From: Pyxicephalus adspersus
Lineage: Eukaryota > Chordata > Amphibia > Anura > Pyxicephalidae
Assembly (NCBI RefSeq): GCF_032062135.1
Contig: NC_092858.1
Coordinates: forward strand, 168,293,736-168,357,735
Reading direction: 5' to 3'
DNA length: 64,000 bases
The translations under genes and the position numbers were made by a program. Shown piece by piece: positions 34,010 through 44,785 of the stretch; position 1 is the stretch's first letter, and every line of letters starts with the position of its first letter. The notes below the pieces were generated by a model that had not been told where the DNA came from, made no database searches, and saw only the letters and a program-made list of their open reading frames with translations.

Positions 34010-34470
34010 CATAGGTGTCGGTGATCAGGTGGCTATATAAACTTTCACACATTTCACATTTACTGTCGGCCTGTTCCTAAGATTCATGTTTTTACTGTAC
34101 CAGTTCTAGCTCTTGACCTTTGGTTTTCACTTACAATCTTACATTGCTTATTGTTCTTTGACTTTGGTTTTTACCCAACTTGTTTTGGATCTTGACCCTT
34201 GGCTATACATCCAAACTTACCCTGGCTCTTGATCTATGGCTTGACTCTTCATAATAGTGTGGCTACTTCCACTTTGCCTCTGGTTGCACCTTCCATCTCC
34301 ATCTGACCTTACTTGTGTGTAGATTAAAGGTTACAACCGAATACCCATTTGCAGTGCAACATTCTCATCTTTAGAGGCTTTTCTGAAGAACCAGCAAGCA
34401 TTTAGACTCTGTGGCTCAACCTTTACTACTCTTACTGGGGTGGCTGCTTGGGGCTGAGACTGACCTGCAC
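34010..34470 (+). mobile_element. Possible decayed LTR
   Basis: Serial 'cttgac(c/t)(t/c)ttggtttt' phrases (34113, 34157, 34190, 34240), and then 'agattaaaggttacaaccga', are like the U3/R wording of the LTRs at 10885 and 37180 but not closely related to them. No ends or target duplication were found. Confidence 0.35.
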
Positions 34471-37179
34471 CTCATAATAAAAAGATGAAAATTAACCAAC
34501 ATTTTATGAAAAACCACAGCATCTGTATTTACCAATACAATTACTAGTTATTAGTTACCCCTATATAACAATAATTCATTTATCCTATGTGCTATGAACA
34601 TCCAATTATCTAAATGTAGACAACAAATATACCCTAATGAGATTCTCACTCTATTTATTATATTGAGTATCTCATCAATGTGATGGGTGTTTCCAAAGAC
34701 CTCTCTAGGAATCACTTTGTGCCTTCCAAAAGAGAAAAATTGACTTGACAGGCTTCCCCAGCAACTTCCAGCAAGCTATTGGGTTGCTTGACCATGACAA
34801 TGCCAACCATGAGAACAAGAATGGGATACCATGTGTGGCTGTAAGCATGGCTCCAGTGTGTGCACTCCAAATTGGAGGAGAACATAATGCTGAAAGCCAA
34901 GCAGCCATCCCAGTAAGAGTATGGAAGGGAAGGCAACTACTGACACCAACCACACAACACCAATAAAAAAAGGTATAAACCAAAGTATGGCTAATACAAT
35001 TTGCTGAACTAACCCTCCTTGAGGCTCAGAGAAAATTCTTTTGACTATGAATTTTTTAAAATCCCTTTGAGTGGTGATGCTGTTGTGTCTAAACCAAAGT
35101 GTTTGAAAAAAAAATGACATTTACAGGAAAGTGAGTCAACATACAATGTCCCAAAAGTAACTCCTAGTGATTCTGTCACCCCTTGAGTAGGATTAAGGGA
35201 CCCCATAAAGCTGTAAATTTCAGAATTTACGTATATCATGTTGACCCCCATACCTCAATACCTGACCTCTACCCACCGCTGTACACATTCTGTTTTTTAA
35301 TAATTACCGCAATGTTTTTTAGACCCCCTTTAGAAACCATGGCAAGCCACCAGAATTTTTTTCACATTGATTTCATGATTTCAAGACTGTTCGAATTTTG
35401 GACATTCAAAATAAAGACTTTTTGGAACAGTTATCCTGAAATATGAGCAACACTTTTTAACATACAGTATTCCCAGTTTGCTGGCCACTTTGTATTGGTT
35501 TAAGTGGGGCTATCAACGAGTGATTCAAGCCGCCGCTGCTATTGATTTTACCATAACATACAGTGTGCCCAGCTAATGTTTTGATCCACAGCCATTAATA
35601 CTTTCTAAATCAATGACCTAAAATAGGTAAGCAGCTCAAGTGTTCAGCTAATCGCCATACAACTTGTTGCATTGTTAGCTGCATACTTTTTCTAGGTGTG
35701 TGAATAAATATGCTAAAACCAAAATCCCAACTACTTACTTACCAGGTCCGATGTCCTTTTTTTACCCCCATGATAAAGAAATAAATAAGGAAAGCATGTG
35801 GAGGGATAAAGCTATATATCATACCCATATATGCTTAATTTGCCACCAGCACCCAAGTGGGGAGGATGTCATCATTATTCCAGTGACATCCCAGGACAGA
35901 CACCACTGCACTGTGCTGGGATCTCTCAGATTCTACCTGTAGCACAGAAGCTTACTTTTTACATCCTGCTACAGTGTTTCTTCATTGCTCAGTACTTTGG
36001 GGTCTCCTTTAATGTTCTCTTGAATGGAGTGTTTATGTTTTGTATATACAGTACATATTCTGTATGTATTATAATTATTACTATGTAATTGTAACTTTTA
36101 AATTGGCAGAGCAAGTATAAAACATAATTTCCCAATTTTATGTAACTCTTTATCCTCCCAACAGGTGGCATCTTAGACTCCTTGTATGTTTCCTTTTATC
36201 TCCTTGCCACATCCTGTAGAAATCTTGGTAGCCAAATTTGACACTTTCTTATTCAAGTCAATTATTCAGAAGAATAAGGCATTCTTATTGACCTCAATGC
36301 AAGATCACCATTGGACAAAGACAGGCTCAAAGAAGCCAGCTTCTTCTGCACCGTTTTATTGGAAAGCCTATGTTTCGTAGATTATTACAATTTTATTTGT
36401 GAAATATAAACTGTATACATATAATAAATATAGGAAACTAGTTTAAACATTGTAAAGGTAAAACAAAAATGGAATTTAGGAATATGCATAGTTTGAAGGG
36501 TTAAACCCCTATAATTTTATTTTTTGCTGTCTGCATCCCACTAAGGAGGTTTTGTTAATTTATTATCATAAAGAACAAATAAACAAAACAAAAAATAAAC
36601 AGAACAAATAAGGAAAAAATAAGAAGACAAAGAAAAATAAGGAAATCTCTCCAAAGCCAACACATGTCCATTTCGGAGGATTTTTCTCACCTATTGCTCT
36701 AATGGTAACTTAAATTGGTCTGTTTATAAAGCAGTGAATCTGAAATTTTCTAATACATTGCCCGGAAGAGAATCAAATACTGCTAATAAAACTCATGGAA
36801 ATTGAAGATTCTCCACCAGAAAATGTTTCATGGAATGTAAGATTCACTGCTTTATTGATAGAGCCTGAAACGTTGGCATTCCCTCGTTTTCTATCTTAGG
36901 GACAATAATTGCTGGGTCAAAAAAAGAAGGTGAATTTTCTTAACCTGGGGAAGATCTAATCCTTTCCCAATTTAGCCAAAACTCTAAAATGGTTTGGCTT
37001 TAAAAGGAGATACCTGTTTTTTTATTTAATTTTTTTGGGTAGAGCAGAAAAGAATTAGTCTCTGTCTGTTTTGTATTGCTACATATGGCCCCATTGGGAA
37101 AATTTCTCCTAAGTTTGGCCCCCGATGGCAACAGAGTTTTGGGACAGAAAGTGAAGATAAATTTCCAACAGGGACACAG
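34471..37179. other. Intergenic, no supported gene
   Basis: Three overlapping minus frames at 34705-35120 are long and hydrophobic but mutually exclusive and unrecognised. A 26-bp stretch at 34427-34452 is repeated inverted at about 34897-34921 (actcttactggg(g/a)tggctgcttgg). Confidence 0.35.
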
Positions 37180-37868
37180 TGTAATGCACCTGGGCACACA
37201 AACCACAGCCAACTCCAAAAGTCCTTTTATCAAGTTTTATTGTAGTCATAAAACAAGACAGGGTATTTACAGAAATCAGGTCCGAAGCGTAGTACAGGAG
37301 GGTAAGGCAAAGGCAGGTCAGGAACAATCCGAGGTCAGGGCAGGCAGCAAACAAGAGAGGTCACAAACAATCCGAGGTCAGGACAGGCAGAGTTCTGGCA
37401 AGAGTCAGGTATCAGACCAGGTCGCTATTATAATCACAATTAGAGAACCGATAATCAACACAAAGAACGCACCTCTGCTTTTAGCAGGCAATGGTGTACA
37501 GGACAGGTTCTCCTTAAATGGCCAGAGTGACCAATGAACTTGCGCCACCTGGCGCCATTTGGTTGGAGAGTAACTGAATCACCTGCAATGCCACGCCCTC
37601 GGGGGGTACAAGAGGCGGACCTCTTCCCACAGTACTACTGGGACGTGCACTACTTTGCACATCCAATGGAGTGCTGAGAAAAGGACATCCATAGAGATCC
37701 AAGGGATGCCACCTGGCCGAACAGTAGTTTGGCCAGGACAGATCCCTCCGCCTGCAGAGAGAGACACGCTGCGAGGCCTCGGCCATGCTGCCTGCTGCAG
37801 TGGCGTCTCCCTCTGCGGCTGGGATCCCAAGGACACTGCAAGCTCGCAGGACAGGTAAGTTCCTTACA
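37180..37868 (-). mobile_element. Solo LTR, 689 bp, perfect 5-bp target duplication
   Basis: Read on the minus strand it runs from TGTAAGGAACTTACCTGTCC to GTGTGCCCAGGTGCATTACA. CACAG lies directly outside both ends (37175-37179 and 37869-37873). A polyadenylation signal is at 37236-37241 on the minus strand. Pyrimidine-rich 'cctgacctcggattgtt' repeats precede it. No internal domain is left, so this is a recombination product of a former LTR retroelement. Ty3/gypsy or endogenous-retrovirus origin cannot be decided from the LTR alone. Confidence 0.9.
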
Positions 37869-37901
37869 CACAGACTGCAATACATCTGAGAGGTTCTAAT
37901 T

Positions 37902-38140
37902 CAGTGTTTCTTGACATTCTTAACATAGGGGAACCCCTTGAAATACCCTTCAGGTCTTGGGGAACCCCTACAATAATAACTATATCCACAGCTCCCTGTA
38001 TATATTATTGGGAAGAATGTCATCCTTACAGGGAGCAAAAAGATCATTGGCGTCTCTTAAACTGACTTGAGGGGCACAAATTGCTCATTGCTCAAGGAAC
38101 CCTTTGCAACCTCTGGAGGAAACCTATTTGAGAAAAACTG
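37902..38140 (+). mobile_element. hAT MITE (CAGTG family), 239 bp, uninterrupted copy
   Basis: The start CAGTGTTTCTTGAC and end TTTGAGAAAAACTG are inverted repeats. Flanking octamers ttctaatt (37894-37901) and atctactt (38141-38148) agree at 6 of 8. It begins 33 bp right of the solo LTR. A single TTAA at 38057-38060 marks the site that is occupied in the copy at 31080. Confidence 0.8.
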
Positions 38141-38428
38141 ATCTACTTTATCCCCACTTTACTAAAACAAAGAGTTGTTGTGGTTGGGTCCTCTAAAAGG
38201 AAGTTTCCTTTGCTTCTTCCCACTACCATTGTTACATGAACAGCCAGTGAAAAAAAAATCTCCCAATTGAAGCCACAATCAACAGAAAATTAAAAACCGC
38301 CAAGGAAACTCCCCCACCCAGTCTAAAACATAGTATTCAGTAAAAATATAATGCCTTTTGGTTGGAGTGATGCAGTAACAATGGAATTTCTGGAAAGTTT
38401 GCCATATCCATTTAAATTCAAGTACATC
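38141..38428. other. Spacer and possible 3' UTR of the pseudogene, nothing recognised
   Basis: No repeat identified. Confidence 0.35.
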
Positions 38429-38925
38429 TCAACAGCTTTCATCATGCGCTCTCTCCAAAGCTTCCCAATAATGTAAAATTTCCTGCGGCTGGATGCGATG
38501 TGACGAGGTTCCGATAGATACATACAGAAAAAGGAGGTTTTGATAAAAAGAGCTGATCTTCAGCTTCTCAGACACATACCTATGTACACTTCTTCCAGTT
38601 TAAATAACAGTAAAGAGAAAGAAATGTTGTGAATCTTTTGGGCAACATCTATAGAAATCACATAGCCCAAAGCCCAAAGCTCAAAGCCCATACCTGAACA
38701 ATACGGACAGTATCTATCACCATTGTATTTTTTTTTACTTATATACCACTTGATGTGTACATTATGTATGGGGACTTCTTTAGTTTTTAGAAGTCCTGTG
38801 AAAGGGTTAGAAGTCTTATTTTTAAGTAAGAGTAATTCAACAAGGTAAAACATATTGACAAACATGTCTGTGTCTGTTTTCATGATATATTGGGTCTCCG
38901 GGCAATAATGTGTAATCCAACATTT
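38429..38925 (-). pseudogene. Beta-1,3-galactosyltransferase 5-like pseudogene (C-terminal half)
   Basis: The minus frame 38560-38883 reads MKTDTDMFVNMFYLVELL, later KWYISKKKYNGDRY and LEEVYIGMCL. These are closely collinear with the b3galt5-like gene at 866-1489, and the DxD motif is kept. Homology starts upstream at WITHYCPETQYI (about 38884-38919) and vanishes before that, so the N-terminal half is gone. After CL a one-base deletion breaks the frame. Traces of the C-terminus (QPQEILHYWEALERAHDESC, stop at 38429-38431) lie in other frames, showing at least two or three shifts. An extra 7-residue block after CSGMG comes from a slippage-like 'agcccaa' repeat at 38660-38690. Same strand as the intact copy, so probably an old tandem duplicate, since the coding region is one exon and a retrocopy cannot be excluded. 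Not functional as an enzyme. Confidence 0.9.
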
Positions 38926-39937
38926 TTTGGAAGCCTGCTACAAAAGACTAATAGAATTTTGGCTAGCCAGTTTCCTAGTACACTGTAATTTATTAAGAAA
39001 ATTCATTATTCAGATGGCAACCCATGCCTAAACCAGAAAATATATTTACCTAGTTGGAAACACACAATGGAAATAAGGCTGATGGTAGATAAGTCGTTCT
39101 GTGTCAGTCTGAATTCACATAATACCGTATACATAAATGATGAGTATTCAAACACAAGTGTGATATTAAAGGAGATTAGGTACAACCCTATTATTTTTCA
39201 TTAAGCCTTAAAATGACTGTTGCTCTAATAAGCATAATAACATTATTAAACCAAATTATACATGCTAGATAGTACTTACCTCTCCTGCTGCCCTCCATGC
39301 TGAACACCATGTCAATGTAGGTTACCTCCAGCGATGGATTACTTTATATCAAAGTGCTGTACAGCTATCTGTGCAGGAGAAAAGGTAACTTTTTCTTACA
39401 ATTATTTACAGATAAGGCTTAATAAGGGAAAATATGGACCTTGCAATAGTGGCGGCAAACATTCCTCCACCAATCTCTAAAGTACTAGGTGCCCATGTGC
39501 AGGGCCTTCTTATAGGGTTTTTACAAGAGGCAGCTACAAATTAAAGCAAAACTAAGCTCATTGGGGTGGGTGGGCTTTTGCTATATTCAGCAAGCATGCA
39601 TAGCCCAGGATCACATCCAAGCTACCATTTTGCTGTTGACTCTCCGGTCTAACACATTCCTTCTTTACTATTGGGTAATCACAGAAGACCAATGTGTGCA
39701 TGTAGGTATTAGGTTGTTTCTCGCTCTATTCTTGGGAGTGCTGGGAATAAAGATGTACGCCACACTGCATGGTGCATGCACTAAAAGCTGCCAGGAACAG
39801 GGAAAAAGAGACTGCTTTTTTCTCTCTCTTTCTCTACGTCCTGGTGAGTTTTCGTTATTGTTTAAATAAAATGTCGATAAAAAATTATGATATTTTTTAT
39901 TTGATTGTTCTCTTTTTGCACTGTAGAGTCTTTGAAC
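38926..39937. other. Intergenic, nothing recognised
   Basis: No homology to the N-terminal half of the galactosyltransferase was seen here. Confidence 0.4.
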
Positions 39938-40075
39938 ATGATTTAAGTTCCCTAAGACTAGAGAAAATGGGCCATCATGGGAGAACCTAGATGATCCAGC
40001 ACAACTGAAAAGGATTTTGTGAAAACCATTTGCCATTAGTTGGCAAATGTTTTCAATCCTGGACATGGTCAATTG
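39938..40075. repeat. Palindromic MITE, copy 5 (half)
   Basis: 'ttaagttccctaagactaga', 'gagaacctagatgatccagc' and 'ggcaaatgttttcaatcctg' align with the left arm and centre of the reference copy. The right arm is missing. Confidence 0.65.
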
Positions 40076-41060
40076 TGTTACACAAACAGTAGTAAGATTT
40101 TTAAAACAGATACTAATAAATTATAAGACAAATAAAGGGTCTTTGGGCATGCAAGTAAAATTTTACTTTTTTACAGAATAACATTAACAGTAATAGTTGT
40201 TTAAGGTGTCCAAACAGAACCTCGGGTATCTTAGTTCCACCATACAAAGCTTCCACAGGGGTGAAAATGACTTGTGATACAGATCAAATCATAAAATAGC
40301 CCTGATAGGTATATTTCACTTTTTCCAAGTATTGCACAACAGTTCCCCTATGGTACAATTTTTTACAAAGTAAAAATTTTGTCTACTGCCAAAAATATAA
40401 ATCAAGCTATTGAATGTAGAGTTGATGTAATATTTTTCTTACTCTTAATTATGTAAAAAAAACAGTTAAATTTTATTTGCATGCTAAAAAGCCCCTCTAT
40501 ATTTCTTAAAATTTTTTAGTATTTGTTATATCAATTCAGGGCAGGCATATGAACAACTATTTCTTTTTACCTATGGATAGAAGAGAACCTCCATAACGCT
40601 TTATTATGAACCTAGTAAATGATTTGAAAACCTTGGCTACTTAAGAGCAAACCTTTCTAGGTCTGCTAAACCCCCCCCCCCCCTCCATGGTCTGTCTTGT
40701 AGTTCAATTCTAAAGATGACCAAATCAGTCTACAAATTTCCAGATTATAGGACATGGTAATGCAAACAGCTCACAAAGGCTGATTTCGTGGCCAAAAGAG
40801 CAACATTCCCTATTGGAGAACCAGGTAATTATAAATTAAACTTTAATACATACAAACTATACCACTGAAACTATACTACATTGATACTTGGCCCTAGAAG
40901 ATTCTCGACCAGAAAATGTTTCAATGAATGTCAGATTTTTTGTAATATAAATAAAGACCCTTAATATTGTCATTGTATTTCATTAACCCTAATGCAATTT
41001 TTTTTCCAAACCTGCTCAGTGCCATTAGCAATCTTATTTAGCCCTCCTCGAATTTTATTT
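40076..41060. other. Intergenic, nothing recognised
   Basis: A 13-C homopolymer lies at 40671-40683. Otherwise AT-rich. Confidence 0.4.
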
Positions 41061-41189
41061 AGATCAATCTGCCTTGTTCTGGTCATCTGATTTTGTACCA
41101 TAATGCTGGTGAAAGGCGCCCAGGCCTTTTGGTGTAGAGGGCATTTCAGGGACTGGTACTGCTAGGTAATTCAATACAGACAGTCTTGG

Positions 41190-41560
41190 AGATGATGGCC
41201 ACCCAACACATGTGTCCTGCTTTGCGCACCTACTGAATCTGGTGGTGCACAAGTTCGTAAGCACGTACCCAGCAAGATCCAGTGCCAACAGAGTCTGCCA
41301 TCACATACACCCTGCACATGCTCCAGCATCTTTGTGAGCAAAAGATAGTCATCGGCCATTAGTTGGTCAGGGTGGTGCATTGAGGCAGCGATGCCCTTGG
41401 TACAGCCACACAACAGAGCTATTTTAGTGACCAGTGGCTGCAGATGGAGACGCTATGCAAGGTACTGGCCCCCTTTGAGCAGGCCACAAACGTTGTTAGC
41501 AGGGCGAGGTCAGGCTGGAACGATGTAATACCCATCATCTTTCTGCTTGATGAGGGTGAG
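41190..41560 (+). pseudogene. hAT transposase fragment (ZBED-like catalytic region)
   Basis: One plus frame at 41209-41262 reads HVSCFAHLLNLVVHKFVS, the hallmark hAT block around the catalytic core. A second frame at 41444-41557 reads METLCKVLAPFEQATNVVSR followed by a DVIPIIFLL segment, another typical hAT/ZBED block. In family members these blocks are about 100 residues apart; here the spacing is about 70 codons and crosses stops, so part is deleted. The dimerisation domain is not recognisable downstream, where an acidic, Glu/Asp-rich frame (about 41560-41900) and a minisatellite follow. A dead transposon gene. Confidence 0.8.
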
Positions 41561-41916
41561 GAGGGGAACAAATGGGGGAGGAGGATGAGGATGACATTAC
41601 ACTCCATTGGGCACAGCCAGCATCAGGAGGAACAAGATGGGAGATTGGCCATCATCATGAGTTTAAAGAGGAGAAGGAGGAAAATGAATATGATGATGAT
41701 GAGGTAGACCATGTTGGGGCTGCTGGACAGGACCGGTCCAACCGACATTTTTGCTGTCGCCGCCCAGGCAGTGTGCGGGCGATGGAACAACAGGAACTGC
41801 TTCAGCTTGAAGAGGAGCATGTGGGTGATGAGGAGGAAGATTTTTTGGTGCCTACTGAAGGACAGGAGGAGAATGAGCGCAGGGAACCGAGGACGATAGT
41901 GAGGTCCCAGCTGTAG

Positions 41917-43140
41917 ATTACAGTTACCAATGCTGTCCACGCTCCATCTCAGGGCCCACCGCCTCCCCTTCATGCTGTTACTGCTGCTGTCTGCCCAGTA
42001 CCCAGCTCTACATGCCTGTTACTAATGCCCTCCACAGGGCCCACTGCCTCCTCTTCATGCTGTAGATGACGAGACATTTGGCTACATTAAGAGAGTCATA
42101 GTTAATCCCGCTGTTTATCCGTGTCTGCCCAGTACCCAGCTCTAGATGCCAGTTACCAATGCCATCCACACTCCGTGTCAGGGCCTACTGCCTCCTCCTC
42201 CTGCTGTTACTGCTGCTGCCTACCCAGTACCCAGCCCTAGATACCAGTTACTAATGCCGTCCTTGCTCTGTCTCAGGGCCCACCGCCTCCTCTTCATGCT
42301 GTTACTGCATCTGCCTGCCCAGTACCCAGCTCTAGATCTCAGTTACTAATGCTGTCCACACTTCGTCTTAAGGCCTACCGCCTCCTCTTCATGCTGTTAC
42401 TGCCTGCCCAGTACCCACCCCTAGATGCCAGTTACTAATGCCATCCTTGCTCTGTCTCAGGGCCCACCGCCTCCTCTTCATGCTGTTGCTGCTGCTGCCT
42501 GCCCAATACCCATCTCTAGATGCCAGTTACCAATGCTGTCCACACTCCGTCTCAGGGCCTACCGCCTACTCCTCTTGCTGTTGCTGTTGCCGCCTGCCCG
42601 GGATCCAGCACTAGATGTCAGTTACCAGTGCCGTCCATGCTCCGTCTCAATTCCCGTATTTTACATTGACTTGCTATTGCCTCATGACTCATGGAAGGAA
42701 TACAAGCACCTACCCTGGCTGAGCACATGTTCTCATCTCTCCCCCTGTACTTCCTGAATTTTCTAATATCCTGGTGAGCTTTCCAAGGCCACTATCAGGG
42801 GCAGGAAACACTTGTACAACTTTATTTGCATTTTACAAAGTTACAGCTAGCAGATAGAAAAAGGTAGTCCCCTACACACCAATGACTCCAATAGCTACAG
42901 CTTCTACACTGTCCATTTGTGTGACAGGCACAACTTGCTGTTGGTGCTGCCGCCTGCCCAGTACCCAGCTCTAGATTCCAGTTACCAATGCTGTTCATGC
43001 TCCGTCTCAGGGCCCACCACCTCCTCTTCCTGCTGTTACTGCTGCTGCCCACCCAGTATCCAGCTCTAGATACCAGTTACTAATGCCATCCTTGCTCCAT
43101 CTCAGGGACCACGGCCTCCTCCACATGCTGTTGCTGCTGC
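41917..43140 (+). repeat. Minisatellite, 95-bp units, about nine copies in two blocks
   Basis: The phrase '(g)cccagtacccagctctaga' recurs at about 41993, 42127, 42222, 42317, 42406, 42501, 42596 (diverged), 42957 and 43052. Each is followed by 'ccagttacnaatgccntcc', 'ccgtctcagggcccaccgcc' and 'tcctcttcatgctgttactg'. The spacing is 89-97 bp. A foreign segment of about 260 bp (42660-42950) separates the blocks. It is the same unit as 13990-14340 in the other orientation. Confidence 0.9.
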
Positions 43141-43705
43141 CACCTGTCAGTACTCTATTCACTAAAATTGTACACTTCTGGGTGGCACTGACGATGCACT
43201 ACACCCAGCTCTCCATGACTCCTACCAACGCAGTCTCCCTGGCAACAGTTGAACAGAGGCCACACATTGCTACTGCTCTCACTGACTAATGTCACTCCAC
43301 TACTTGTCCACAAAATCTATGGGTCATGCAGGTTATGATGCCAGCTAGCAATTATTATTATTAATAAACAGGATTTATATAACGTTAAGATATTATGCAG
43401 CTATGTAAATTCAATAGGGATGCCTACAATAAATAGCAATGCGTTTTACTGCTGTTTTCAGGGCAGGGACTGTTGCTAGTGGGTTGAGTTTACGCTTTCT
43501 CAATGTCCTAATGTTTATGCTGCCTTCTGGACGCTGTCAATAACACAAAAATCCTATATGCCTTCTGTGACTTTGCCGTGCTATTGTCTGGCTATTGACT
43601 TTAATAGCATTTGCAAAATCGATTCACCGAAATTTTGCAAACCCGCTGGAAGTTCAAGGAAATTTTCGCTAGACTGTCAGAGGCCTTCTCACTCATCCCT
43701 AATGG

Positions 43706-44685
43706 CCACCCATGGTCACCATCAAAAAAGGTATTTCTTGAATTCTTTTTTTTAATCCCAGAGATACAGAAATTTAGAGGAATTTTTTGATTGCAACAGG
43801 AATTCCCAGTTTAGTTGACCCCAAGAAAAGGTGAACATTTCCCAGTTTTGTAGACAAATTCAAAAAATGAATTTCTCTCTTCTCTTTCTCTGGACAATGA
43901 ATAGTGGGGTGGATCTTCCCAATGGAGTCCCAGATATCAATAAAATTATACAGAGGGTGAGGAGGATTGAGCTAGGGGGCATTGGGCTCCTTGGGCCTCC
44001 ACTAATATGTTATGTTGGGCTTGTGACCCTATGTAATTCATCATTCTGACATCAGTCAGGGTTGGGTTCAAAGTGCCTGACACGATGGGCAAAATAAAGC
44101 TACCTTCCCCCTGTTCAGATCTGTAATCACAGAGGCAACATTCAACTTGCTTCACCTTGTAAAGCAGGCAACTAACTTTAGCTCAAGTTGTTAGAAGTCC
44201 AGGCTCCTCCAGGTAGAATTGTGGCCTTAAAGCCCAGAATGGGCAATCCCACTGGGACCTCATGATCAATCAGAGTCACCAGGTCAACAAGCTCTAGCCT
44301 AATTTCTAAAATAAAATTAGAATTGCCCAAATAGAAAAGTCCAGCTCCACCAGCACATACCTCTTTCCAACAGCCACTACTACCCCCACAATGTTCTTCT
44401 ACAGGGACCTGTACCATACTAATCATTGTTTATACAGAACTGCAGGAATACCAGAAAATTATACTTAAGTGTAATTAGGGAAAACATAATCTTTTCCAGC
44501 ACATTCCTCCAAAGGAGCCAAGCTGAAAACTTAAAATTACATTGTTCGAAAATGAAAGGACGACTAGGTTGTAGTTGCTCTCCAGACAAAAGATTCTAGT
44601 CCTACACTGACATATTATAACCAAAACTAAAAGAAAAAAAATGTTTTGCCTACAGGTTCATTTAAACCACAGTCAAAGGGAAGAT
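43706..44685. other. Intergenic with possible repeat fragments
   Basis: 43900-44090 is repeat-like ('gtgaggaggattgagctagg', 'tcagggttgggttcaaagtg') but no second copy was identified. Confidence 0.3.
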
Positions 44686-44785
44686 ACATTGCCTCTGATT
44701 CATCAAGCAGAATCGGATGATCGCTCGCGCATTCGTATTCGCGATCCGAAATCGTACGCCGTCGCGCTATTCAGCAAAAATTTTC
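44686..44785. repeat. CpG-rich repeat fragment, relative of 3778
   Basis: 'ctctgattcatcaagcagaa', 'gatgatcgctcgcgcattcg' and 'attcgcgatccgaaatcgta' share order and wording with 3778-3852. Confidence 0.55.

Larger units (their letters stand above)
41190..43705 (+). mobile_element. Decayed hAT element carrying a minisatellite
   Basis: Transposase blocks at the left are followed by the 95-bp array and by a right end 'aggccttctcactcatccct' at about 43680-43700. The wording near 43590 (attgactttaatagcatttg) echoes the 'cattaaagtcaatgg' subterminal words of the hAT left ends at 6620 and 12795. A short inverted L2-like tail (43350-43400) is inserted near the right end. The left terminus was not found. 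Confidence 0.6.

Noticed and set aside
34705..35251. Three overlapping hydrophobic minus-strand ORFs, one with GWLLGFQHYVLLQFG reminiscent of SLC23-type transporters
   Set aside because: The resemblance is a few residues only, no second conserved block lines up in any frame, and AT/T-rich DNA often encodes hydrophobic frames. TBLASTN of 34700-35250 against SLC23 proteins would decide.
42146..42757. Leu/Pro-rich ORFs in the 42-43 kb region
   Set aside because: They simply translate the 95-bp minisatellite units.
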